DNA from: Alphaproteobacteria bacterium
GTDB lineage: Bacteria > Pseudomonadota > Alphaproteobacteria > UBA8366
DNA length: 15,135 nt
Direction of reading: 5' to 3'
NCBI GenBank assembly: GCA_029861675.1
Contig: JAOTYV010000089.1
Span: 1-15,135, forward strand
Shown here: positions 7,166 through 13,888 of the stretch, piece by piece
Layout: the number at the start of each line of letters is the position of its first letter
How positions within the stretch are numbered: position 1 is the stretch's first letter
The notes under the pieces: model-generated
Seen by the model: the letters and a program-made list of their open reading frames with translations, nothing else
What the model was told of the DNA's origin: nothing
Database searches by the model: none
Made by a program: the position numbers and the translations under genes

Positions 7166-7945
7166 TTATAACGCTCTGCCCTTACGGGCGATGAAGTCAG
7201 GGAAGGCGTCCTCGGCCTTGGCGCCGCGCATCACATTCGACGTGTAGTCCTTTTCGTTGGCCCACTGGCCTTCCAGATCCGCCGCCATATCGCGCAGCAG
7301 CAGTTCCTTGATCCCCATGACCGCCCTTGTGTCGTTGTTGGCGATGGTCGTGGCGATTTCCATGGTCTTGGCGCGCAATTCGCTGCTCGGCACCAAATGG
7401 TTGAGCAGGCCGATGCGATAGGCTTCCTCCGCTTCGACGATCCGCGCGGTGAACAGCAATTCCTTGGCGATCGGCCAGCCGACCTGATTCGGCAGCGTCC
7501 AGGTGCTGTTGATCCGCCCATAGGCGGCCGCCAGGAAGCGGAACTTGGTCCTCTCGCAGCCGATGCGGATGTCCAGCGACGACGCCAGCACCGCGCCGCC
7601 GCCATAGGCGAGCCCGTTCATCATGCCGATGACCGGCTTCGGGCAGGCGCTCACCTCATAACTGCCGCGGCCCCACACCGCTCTCTTCTTGTCGAGCTCT
7701 TCCTCGGTGTACTTCTTGTCGTTGGCGCGCTGTTCGTGGATGTCGCCGCCGGCGGTGAAAGCCCGGTCGCCCGACCCGGTGATGACAATGCACCCGACCG
7801 CGTCATCCTCGCCCATGCGCTTCACCGCATCGTGCAGTTCCGAGCTCAGCTTATTGTTCATCGCGTTGAGCACTTCGGGACGGTTCAGGGTGACGATTCC
7901 GACCCCGTCTTCGATCTCTGTCGTAACGTGTTCATAGGCGCTCAT
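7166..7945 (-). CDS. enoyl-CoA hydratase/isomerase (crotonase) family protein
   Basis: This 259-residue protein has the crotonase fold that binds acyl-CoA and stabilises an enolate in an oxyanion hole. The first oxyanion segment is GDRAFTAGGDIHEQ (59-72) and the second is MMNGLAYGGGAVLASSLDIR (108-127); RPEVLNAMN follows the first strand. In rat mitochondrial hydratase the two catalytic glutamates fall in GGGCE and in the later PE segment. Here those positions appear to be GGGAV (Ala118) and AAAYGRINS, with no glutamate at either, so ordinary hydration is doubtful. The start at 7945 is chosen because CCCTCCC (7952-7958) reads GGGAGGG on the coding strand 6 nt upstream; an in-frame ATG at 8050 adds 35 unrelated, Arg-rich residues. 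It probably follows the NIPSNAP gene on one transcript. The substrate is unknown. Confidence 0.88.
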   Translation of the reverse strand: MSAYEHVTTEIEDGVGIVTLNRPEVLNAMNNKLSSELHDAVKRMGEDDAVGCIVITGSGDRAFTAGGDIHEQRANDKKYTEEELDKKRAVWGRGSYEVSACPKPVIGMMNGLAYGGGAVLASSLDIRIGCERTKFRFLAAAYGRINSTWTLPNQVGWPIAKELLFTARIVEAEEAYRIGLLNHLVPSSELRAKTMEIATTIANNDTRAVMGIKELLLRDMAADLEGQWANEKDYTSNVMRGAKAEDAFPDFIARKGRAL

Positions 7946-7951
7946 TGGCGG

Positions 7952-7958
7952 CCCTCCC
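7952..7958 (-). promoter_or_regulatory. Shine-Dalgarno that decides the crotonase-like start
   Basis: GGGAGGG on the leftward strand lies six bases before the ATG at 7945. It is among the strongest ribosome-binding sites in the window and argues against the 35-residue longer reading from 8050. Confidence 0.65.
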
Positions 7959-8033
7959 TCTCGCGGACATCGGACCATGCTACGCGCACGGGCCGGATTG
8001 TCACGCCGTTGCACAAATTGCCATTTGCAGACA

Positions 8034-8047
8034 CGGCCTTTCGGCCG
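8034..8047 (-). repeat. hairpin with GAAA loop after the NIPSNAP gene
   Basis: On the leftward strand CGGCC-GAAA-GGCCG forms a 5-bp stem with a GNRA tetraloop, 7 nt after the NIPSNAP stop. No U-tract follows. It could stabilise the NIPSNAP mRNA 3' end or act as an intercistronic processing signal in the 109-bp gap before the crotonase-like gene. Confidence 0.35.
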
Positions 8048-8054
8048 CACCCGC

Positions 8055-8381
8055 CTACTTCACCGAAGAAAAGCTCGTCGGCAACAAGATCTGGTTGCTG
8101 AGCGTCGCGACGATCGGGCCGTCCTTTTCGGACGCCGCCCGCTTTTCATGCCATTCCGGGTCGTTCGCGAACGCCTCCCACTTTTCCTCCCGCTCGGCCA
8201 GCGAGTCCCAGGCCAGCATATAATACAGATCCTGGTTGGATTCGCCGATCCCGACGGTCCAGAAACCGGCCTGGCGAATGCCGTGCCGCTCCCACAGTTT
8301 CAGCGTGACGGTATCGAAGCGCTTCAACAATGCCGGCAGCCGCCCGGTTACGCAGTGATAAATGCGAAGCTCGTAGATCAT
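8055..8381 (-). CDS. NIPSNAP family protein
   Basis: This 108-residue protein matches the bacterial NIPSNAP (dimeric alpha-beta barrel-like) family. It opens with MIYELRIYHCVTGRLPALLK, has an aromatic core with GFWTVGIGESNQDLYYMLAW (39-58), and a helix SLAEREEKWEAFANDPEW (60-77). Members are often found beside catabolic or CoA-ester genes but lack an established biochemical activity. The ATG at 8381 follows an AGGGGAGAG Shine-Dalgarno-like stretch about 10 nt upstream. It is followed 109 bp later by the crotonase-like gene on the same strand, so a two-gene unit is plausible. Confidence 0.88.
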   Translation of the reverse strand: MIYELRIYHCVTGRLPALLKRFDTVTLKLWERHGIRQAGFWTVGIGESNQDLYYMLAWDSLAEREEKWEAFANDPEWHEKRAASEKDGPIVATLSNQILLPTSFSSVK

Positions 8382-8678
8382 GGTGCGTTCTCTCCCCTAT
8401 TCGGATCGGCGCCGCGGGCCGGCGTCGGCCGGACGCGTTAATGCCATTCCGCCCTAAAGTCGCGCGCTTGTCATCTGTCGGCGGTGTCACAGCTTCAAAT
8501 TTTGATGAAATAAAACCACAAAGCGCATTTTACTGTCTGGACGCGGAGAACGAGCAGGCCGCATCCAACGGCGGCCAGATTTCGTTTCGTAGCCAGAAAC
8601 GGTCATGCACCGCTCCTCAACAACAACCGCAATTTGGCGAATCGCGACGCGGACGGCGGTGAGCGGGAGAATTGCGGG
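8382..8678. other. intergenic region without a recognised gene
   Basis: These 297 bp lie between the NIPSNAP start and the sugar dehydrogenase stop, both leftward. They must hold the NIPSNAP promoter unless that gene is read through from 9821. An AT-rich patch around 8490-8535 contrasts with the surrounding GC-rich sequence. A short symmetry (CCGGC/GCCGG) occurs near 8418-8431. No convincing -35/-10 pair or terminator was found. One open frame on the plus strand shows no recognisable domain. Confidence 0.5.
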
Positions 8679-9821
8679 TTAGCGAGCGACGGGCTCCAGC
8701 CGCAGGATTTGGCCGTCGCCGCTGTCGGTCAAGACGTAGATTAAGCCGTCCGGGCCGACGCGTACGTCGCGGATCCGCTCGTTCAGTTTTCCGAGCAATA
8801 CCTCCTGCTTCACGACCCGGTCCCCGTCGAGTTTCAGGCGGCGCAAATGCGTGTGCGCGAGCGCGCCGACGAATAAATCACCGCGCCAGTTGGGGAAGCG
8901 GTCGCCGTCGTAGAAGGCCATACCGCTCGGGGCGATGGACGGATCCCAGTACACGACCGGTTGTTCCATGCCGGGTGCCTCGGTCTTGTCCGAGATGATG
9001 GCGCCCGAGTAGTCGATTCCATAGGTGATTGCCGGCCAGCCATAGTTGGCGCCCGGCTTCAGGATATTGACCTCGTCGCCGCCGCGCGGACCGTGCTCGT
9101 GCGCCCAGATGACATTGTCGCCGGGCCTGAGCGCTATGCCCTGCACGTTGCGATGCCCGTAGGAGTAAATCTCGGGCCGGGCGCCGGTGTGACCGACGAA
9201 CGGGTTGTCGTCCGGCACGGAGCCGTCATCCCGAACGCGGACGATGGTCCCGAGATGATCGCCGGTGTCCTGGGCGTGGTTGAGATAGCTGTATCGGTCG
9301 CCCGTCGTGATGAAGAGGGTTCCATCGGGCGCGAATAGCAGCCGCGATCCATAGTGGTTACTGCCCGATGTCTTCGGCGACACACGAAAGATCACCTCGA
9401 CGTCCGCCAGCCGGTTCCCGGCCAGCCGACCGCGTACGACCTCCGTGCCGGCGCCCCCCGCGCCGCGGCCCGCAAAGGACAGATAGACGAGCCGATTGCC
9501 CTGGAAATTCGGGTGCAGGGCCACGTCGAGAAGCCCTCCCTGGCCGGATGCGTAGACATTCGGCACGCCTTCGATCGGCTTTGGGTCGAGGACGCCGTCG
9601 CGGACGATACGAAGCTGGCCGGAGCGTTCGGTGACCAGCATGCCGCCGTTCGGGAGAAACGCGAGGCCCCAGGGATGGTCGAGGCCCCCGACGACCGGCA
9701 CGATGCGGAAATCATGCTCGGCCGACCGCTCGACTCTTACCTCTTGCGCTTGCATCGACAGCACGAGTCCAAGAAACAAAACGCCAAAGGCGATCGCCAA
9801 AAACGACTTCATCCGGAACAT
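8679..9821 (-). CDS. PQQ-dependent sugar dehydrogenase (soluble aldose dehydrogenase type)
   Basis: This 380-residue protein is a six-bladed beta-propeller of the soluble glucose/sorbosone dehydrogenase family (YliI/Asd-like). Residues 1-25 form a signal peptide (basic MFRMK, hydrophobic core, cleavage likely after MQAQ), so it acts in the periplasm. It would oxidise an aldose to the lactone and pass electrons to an acceptor. His156 in SNHYGSRLLFAPDG fits the catalytic base of the family; Arg224-Asn225 in YGHRNVQGIA and the EHGPRGGDEVNIL loop fit the PQQ site. IAPSGMAFY and RIRDVRVGPDGLIYVL follow. No PQQ biosynthesis gene is in the window. The ATG at 9821 is preceded by GGAG at 7 nt; a second in-frame ATG at 9812 is possible. 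The porin diverges upstream. Confidence 0.9.
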   Translation of the reverse strand: MFRMKSFLAIAFGVLFLGLVLSMQAQEVRVERSAEHDFRIVPVVGGLDHPWGLAFLPNGGMLVTERSGQLRIVRDGVLDPKPIEGVPNVYASGQGGLLDVALHPNFQGNRLVYLSFAGRGAGGAGTEVVRGRLAGNRLADVEVIFRVSPKTSGSNHYGSRLLFAPDGTLFITTGDRYSYLNHAQDTGDHLGTIVRVRDDGSVPDDNPFVGHTGARPEIYSYGHRNVQGIALRPGDNVIWAHEHGPRGGDEVNILKPGANYGWPAITYGIDYSGAIISDKTEAPGMEQPVVYWDPSIAPSGMAFYDGDRFPNWRGDLFVGALAHTHLRRLKLDGDRVVKQEVLLGKLNERIRDVRVGPDGLIYVLTDSGDGQILRLEPVAR

Positions 9822-10095
9822 GCACCTACTCCGTCAAAATAATAGATTTTTTGCCCCGAGCCTCCGCGGCGGATTTGCAGAATAGATATTGCGACTGCAC
9901 GCCGGTACAAGGCGGCACCGATGGCAAGTACAGCAATTTTCGTCGCGATATCGACCAAAATGCCTGTATTTCAGGCTTCCGGGATGTATCTTAATTCCCC
10001 AATAGATCGCATCGTCACCGGAACAAATCTCGCGATAACCATAGCTTGTCTGCCCACGCTTTCTATTTGAGCTGAACCTTCAAGCCGGACCCTTG
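9822..10095. promoter_or_regulatory. divergent promoter region, sugar dehydrogenase and porin
   Basis: The 274 bp between two divergent starts should contain both promoters. It looks more AT-rich than the flanking genes. Two small symmetric elements are visible: TCCGC-G-GCGGA at 9863-9873 and GCCTG-TATTT-CAGGC at 9962-9976. Either could be an operator, with the second near the centre. No -35/-10 pair was convincing enough to mark. Confidence 0.45.
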
Positions 10096-11442
10096 ATGAC
10101 CGCAAGCACTCTTGCCGTACGCGCAGGCATGATCGCGCTCGCGCTCGTCGTCAGCGCGAAGGACGCTATCGGCGACGAGTCGTCCGAGGACGGCGCCGCT
10201 CTCGGTCTGGCGATCGGAAATCGCTACGGTCTGTCGCTTCTCGGGACGGACAAAGACAAGCCGCATCTCGACGTAACGCCCTATGGGCAGGTCAACCAAA
10301 CCGTCATGGTCACCGGCGACGGGCGTGAAACCGACACCTTCATCGTCGACAACAACAGTTCGAGCTCGCGACTCGGCATTACGGCGCGGCTGATTACAGC
10401 AACGCCCTGGTCGCTCGGTTTTCAATACGAGGCGGGCATCGACTCGCCCGGCACCACGACGGTGCGGGCGACGGACGGTTCGCGAACGCGCCCCTTCGTG
10501 GCGGGCGATAACGACCCGTTCACCCGCCTCTTGCGGGGATGGGTCGATGGCCCCTACGGCCGTCTAACGGCGGGCAAGAGCTTTCCGGTCATCGGCAACT
10601 GGATTCCCAATCCCGGCCGCACCTTCGCGACCGATCAGGCAAGCTATTTCTTGAGTGGCGGCGCCTTCAATCCGGTTATCTCAAACCCGACGGACTCCCG
10701 CTTGCGCCTTGTCCGGCCTTGGACCGCCTACGCGGCGCCGATGCAGTGGCCACTAACCCTACCTCTCCTGCTCGTCCGCTACGATTCGCCCGCATTTGCC
10801 GGCCTTTCCTTTTCTGCTGCGGTGGCAGAGAATCACGTTTACGATTTTGGACTTCGCTATAAGGTCCAGGCCGGCCGGCTCGCCCTGGATGCCTCGGTCG
10901 CGTTTCATAAGAACCAGTCCCCCGACTTCGATAGCGGTCGTCCCGGCTTTCCGGATTTTGAGGAGAGCCTGGTCGGCGGATTTGGTCTGCGGGACGTGCC
11001 GACCGGGCTGTTCGGCGTGCTGGGCGCGAACTATCGCATGTTCGACGGTTCCGATCCCAACGACTTCGACGGCGACGGCAACCGCAGACCGGACGACTTC
11101 AGCCTTTGGGGGCAATTCGGCCTGCGACGCAACTTGTTCGGGATCGGGGATACGGTGATCTATGGGGTTCTGGGGTACGGCCATGACCGGGGCGAGGGCC
11201 GCGGCGTGCCGGGAACAAATGGCAGCCGTTGGCTAAAAACCCGCGTCCTGATGACCGGCGTGAACGTCATTCAGGAGCTCGACGTGGCCAAGACGTTTGG
11301 AACGCGGCTCGACCTCTACGCCGGCTACCGCCGATGGCACGGCGACTTCGTGCGAACGACGTCATCCGCGGATTTATCGCCATTCCCCGAAGGTATCGAT
11401 GATCTGCACATTGTCACCAGCGGCTTCCGCCTGAGGTTCTGA
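10096..11442 (+). CDS. outer-membrane porin
   Basis: This 448-residue protein has a signal peptide (about residues 1-25, hydrophobic core MIALALVVSA) and then the alternating pattern of a beta-barrel. It ends in SGFRLRF, and the terminal Phe is the classic outer-membrane insertion signal. Features shared with proteobacterial porins include YGQVNQTVM near the first strand, a serine-rich SSSSRLGITARL, and GRLTAGKSF. Residues 323-334 (DFDGDGNRRPDD) match an EF-hand calcium loop pattern and probably form an external loop. I start at the ATG at 10096; a TTG one codon earlier adds only Met. The Shine-Dalgarno is weak. It diverges from the PQQ dehydrogenase, so it may admit sugars for it, but that is inference. 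The solute is unknown. Confidence 0.82.
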   Translation: MTASTLAVRAGMIALALVVSAKDAIGDESSEDGAALGLAIGNRYGLSLLGTDKDKPHLDVTPYGQVNQTVMVTGDGRETDTFIVDNNSSSSRLGITARLITATPWSLGFQYEAGIDSPGTTTVRATDGSRTRPFVAGDNDPFTRLLRGWVDGPYGRLTAGKSFPVIGNWIPNPGRTFATDQASYFLSGGAFNPVISNPTDSRLRLVRPWTAYAAPMQWPLTLPLLLVRYDSPAFAGLSFSAAVAENHVYDFGLRYKVQAGRLALDASVAFHKNQSPDFDSGRPGFPDFEESLVGGFGLRDVPTGLFGVLGANYRMFDGSDPNDFDGDGNRRPDDFSLWGQFGLRRNLFGIGDTVIYGVLGYGHDRGEGRGVPGTNGSRWLKTRVLMTGVNVIQELDVAKTFGTRLDLYAGYRRWHGDFVRTTSSADLSPFPEGIDDLHIVTSGFRLRF

Positions 11443-11779
11443 GCGCTACGCGAAACCAGATGCACCAGGGCTGTCGACCGGCGCCCGGAATCCTCCAGCT
11501 TCGGTCGCCCGAACTTTGTGACGCCGTGAAATCTGTGAGGTGAAGGTTTCGTGGCACACGGCAACCTATGCACCGATCGCCCGGAAAGGATCATCGGCGG
11601 AAGTATCGATGGCCTTGTGCCATGGCCGTCGTCGGGGGATAGCCGATGTTCGGGGCGTTGCATCGTTACGATTTCGAACTGAGGCGCTAGCCATTTGTTG
11701 ATCGACGCGCATTCCCGTTGCTAAGCTCTTGTCCTTCCGGAATTCAATCGCAATACGACCGATCAGGAGTGTCCGTATC
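11443..11779 (+). other. intergenic region before the duplicated protein
   Basis: These 337 bp hold no recognisable gene. They contain the candidate promoter at 11698-11727, a perfect TTCCGGAA palindrome at 11735-11742, and an ATGGC/GCCAT hairpin near 11609-11623. No terminator with a U-tract follows the porin stop. Minus-strand open frames overlapping it have no recognisable protein character. Confidence 0.45.
11698..11727 (+). promoter_or_regulatory. candidate promoter of the duplicated protein gene
   Basis: TTGATC (11698-11703) and TAAGCT (11722-11727) are 18 bp apart. The -10 has the form CTAAGCT, close to the CTAGCTT of the gatC candidate. A start near 11734 would give a leader of about 46 nt. 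By eye only. Confidence 0.35.
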
Positions 11780-12607
11780 ATGAAGAGAGGCAGTTCCACC
11801 ATCGACGCCGGCGCCGTCAGCTTCACTGTTCGCCAGGAACAATGGGACGGCAATATTCACAGCCATCCGGACCAGGGCGTCGTCATTGTGGTGATCGGCA
11901 AGACCGGTGGCGCCGAAAAAACATTGCTGCGATTCAACTGCTTCGACGTCGAACGCAGCTATATCTACGGTCCGGAGGACAAGAACAAGCTATGCCGGAT
12001 GGATCCGATCGTCGACGGCAACCCGATTGGCTGGAGTATCCGGCAGTTGCGCGCCAACCTGCCGAAAATGCTGACCGCCGCCGGCTATGAGGATACCGCG
12101 TCCGCGGTCGATATGGATCTGGTCGGGAAAAAGCTCGACGAGGTCGAGGCAACTGCGCGCGAGGACGCCATCAGCGGCCGGCAGACGGTCAAGCACAACC
12201 GCGGCACCGATATCTTCGAGGCCGGCAACATCCGCTTCGGCCTCGAAATGCGCAGCCTGCGCGACGGCGATGGCGGGCTGGCGATCCATGTGATGTCTGA
12301 CCTCGTCGGCACGCCCACCGATCCCTACACCTCGGAAACCGAAATTCTCGCCTTCGACTGTTTCCGCATGGCGCCGCACTATCATTATGGACCGCGCGAA
12401 AAGAACCACCGGATCTATTGGGACAAAACCTTGATCCCCGATCCGCTGGAATGGACGCTCGACGTGCTGAAGGCGCGCAAGCTGCGCGAAATGATCGACG
12501 CCGCCGGCTACCCCGGTGTCGCGATCAACCTCGACGAAGACCTGGTCGCTTCCCTGCTCCCGGCGATCGAAGCCAAGGCGCGCGAGATGCAGCCAAAGGC
12601 GGCGTAG
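11780..12607 (+). CDS. unknown protein made of two internal repeats
   Basis: This 275-residue protein has no signal peptide or membrane segment and I do not recognise its family. It consists of two copies of one unit, about residues 8-130 and 146-270. Each unit has an AG..F start, a hydrophobic strand (GVVIVVIG; GLAIHVMSD), L.F.CF, Y.YGP..KN, a conserved Asp and Trp, then a helical part with M..AAGY, DLV and EA.ARE. By hand about 33 of 78 aligned positions in the better half are identical. The shared tyrosines, YGP and KN suggest a common binding surface in both halves. The ATG at 11780 follows AGGAG (11765-11769) by 10 nt; a TTG 17 codons earlier is less likely. It converges with arsJ, 10 bp apart. 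No function is assigned. Confidence 0.85.
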   Translation: MKRGSSTIDAGAVSFTVRQEQWDGNIHSHPDQGVVIVVIGKTGGAEKTLLRFNCFDVERSYIYGPEDKNKLCRMDPIVDGNPIGWSIRQLRANLPKMLTAAGYEDTASAVDMDLVGKKLDEVEATAREDAISGRQTVKHNRGTDIFEAGNIRFGLEMRSLRDGDGGLAIHVMSDLVGTPTDPYTSETEILAFDCFRMAPHYHYGPREKNHRIYWDKTLIPDPLEWTLDVLKARKLREMIDAAGYPGVAINLDEDLVASLLPAIEAKAREMQPKAA

Positions 12608-12617
12608 GACTCGGCGG

Positions 12618-13865
12618 TCACGTCACCTCGGCGCCCGGCGACGTCCCCGCCGCGCCGCGCCGGTGCTCGCCGGCGAGGACGATAGTGATGGCGCCGGCGG
12701 CGGCGATCAGCAGGGATGCGGTCGCCAGACAGCCGGTGATGCCCCACAACTGGTAGGACAGGCCGGACAGCAGGCATCCGGCGAGGCGTCCGCCGGCATT
12801 CGCCATGTAATAGAATCCGACGTTGAGCGCGACCTTGTCCGAATCCGTAAAGGCCAGGATCAGGTAGGAGTGGACCGAGGAATTGATCGCGAAGACGACA
12901 CCGAAGACCGCCAGCCCGCCGACCACCGGAACGACGGGGTCGATGCCTGCCGCCAGGGCGAGAGCGATGCCTAAGGGAATCGCGGCAAGCAGGAACGCCC
13001 AGGTCTGCGCGGCGCGCGTCTCGGTCGACCGTCCGTCCGCCGACCGCTTGATAAGGTTCGGCGCCGCCGCCTGCACCACGCCGTAGCCGACGACCCAGGC
13101 GGCGAGGAATCCGCCAACCTGGGTAAACGTCCAGCCCAGCGCCTCGTACAGGAAGATCGGCACGCCGACGACGAACCACACGTCGCGCGCCCCGAACAGG
13201 AAGAAGCGCGCCGCCGATAGCAGGTTGATGGCCCGGCTCTTGGAGAAGATGCGGCTGAACTTGACCTTCGCCTTGGCCTTGCCGAGACCGCCCGGCAGGA
13301 AGACGACCGCCGCAACCAGGACGACCGAAAGCCCGCCCGCCATCGACCACAACGATTGCTCGAAGCCGAGTGTCGCCAGCAGAAATCCGCCGAGAAAAAA
13401 CCCGGCGCCCTTGAGCGCGTTTTTCGATCCGGTCAGCAGCGCGACCCATTTGAACAGCGCCGAATGTGCGTCGTCCGGCACGACCAGCTTGATCGCGCTC
13501 TTCGAACTCATCTTGGTCAGATCCTTGGCGATCCCGGACAGGCCCTGGGCCGCGACGACAAAAGCGACCGAGAGCCCGCGCGACCAGGCGGGGTCGAGCA
13601 TCGAGAGCATGCCCAACGCGACGATCTGCAACGCGATGCCGGAATACAGCGTGATCTTCAGGCCGATGCGGGAGCCGATCCAACCGCCGAGCAGATTGGT
13701 GACGACGCCGAAAAACTCATACAGCAGGAACAGGAAGGCCAATTCCAGCGGCGTGTAGCCCAGCGTGTGGAAATGCAGCAGCACCAGCATGCGCAACGCG
13801 CCATCGGTCAGCGTGAACCCCCAATAGGAGGCGGTGACCACGGCATAGTTGCGAAGATCGACCAT
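12618..13865 (-). CDS. arsJ: ArsJ organoarsenical efflux MFS permease
   Basis: This 415-residue protein is an MFS permease with about twelve membrane segments, matching ArsJ. It starts MVDLRNYAVVTASYWGFTLT and contains LLYEFFGVVTNLLGGWIGSR, a cytosolic AKDLTKMSSKSAIKLVVPDD stretch, a long basic loop (KAKAKVKFSRIFSKSRAIN) between the halves, and DKVALNVGFYYMANAGGRLA late in the protein. ArsJ exports 1-arseno-3-phosphoglycerate made by the partner GAPDH; the product breaks down outside to arsenate and 3-phosphoglycerate, so the pair gives arsenate resistance without reduction. Its ATG is 23 bp after the GAPDH stop, which supports co-transcription and the assignment. It ends 10 bp from the convergent unknown gene. 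No arsR, arsC or arsB/acr3 is in the window. Confidence 0.92.
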   Translation of the reverse strand: MVDLRNYAVVTASYWGFTLTDGALRMLVLLHFHTLGYTPLELAFLFLLYEFFGVVTNLLGGWIGSRIGLKITLYSGIALQIVALGMLSMLDPAWSRGLSVAFVVAAQGLSGIAKDLTKMSSKSAIKLVVPDDAHSALFKWVALLTGSKNALKGAGFFLGGFLLATLGFEQSLWSMAGGLSVVLVAAVVFLPGGLGKAKAKVKFSRIFSKSRAINLLSAARFFLFGARDVWFVVGVPIFLYEALGWTFTQVGGFLAAWVVGYGVVQAAAPNLIKRSADGRSTETRAAQTWAFLLAAIPLGIALALAAGIDPVVPVVGGLAVFGVVFAINSSVHSYLILAFTDSDKVALNVGFYYMANAGGRLAGCLLSGLSYQLWGITGCLATASLLIAAAGAITIVLAGEHRRGAAGTSPGAEVT

Positions 13866-13888
13866 CGGATTTCCCGTTTCCCGGCCCG

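Noticed and set aside
7946..8050. A 35-residue N-terminal extension of the crotonase-like protein from an ATG at 8050.
   Set aside because: The extension is Arg/Pro-rich, unlike the family, and a strong GGGAGGG lies just before the ATG at 7945.
8330..8662. A 110-codon plus-strand frame in the gap upstream of the NIPSNAP gene.
   Set aside because: It begins inside the antisense strand of the NIPSNAP gene, has no ribosome-binding site or recognisable motif, and its composition is not protein-like.
11566..11853. A minus-strand frame in the gap before the duplicated protein gene, considered as a decayed gene.
   Set aside because: It runs into the start of a well-supported rightward gene and shows no similarity I recognise.
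12508..13683. A 391-codon minus-strand frame overlapping arsJ.
   Set aside because: It is a different frame of the arsJ region, Arg/Gly-rich, with no recognisable domain, while the arsJ frame is unmistakable.
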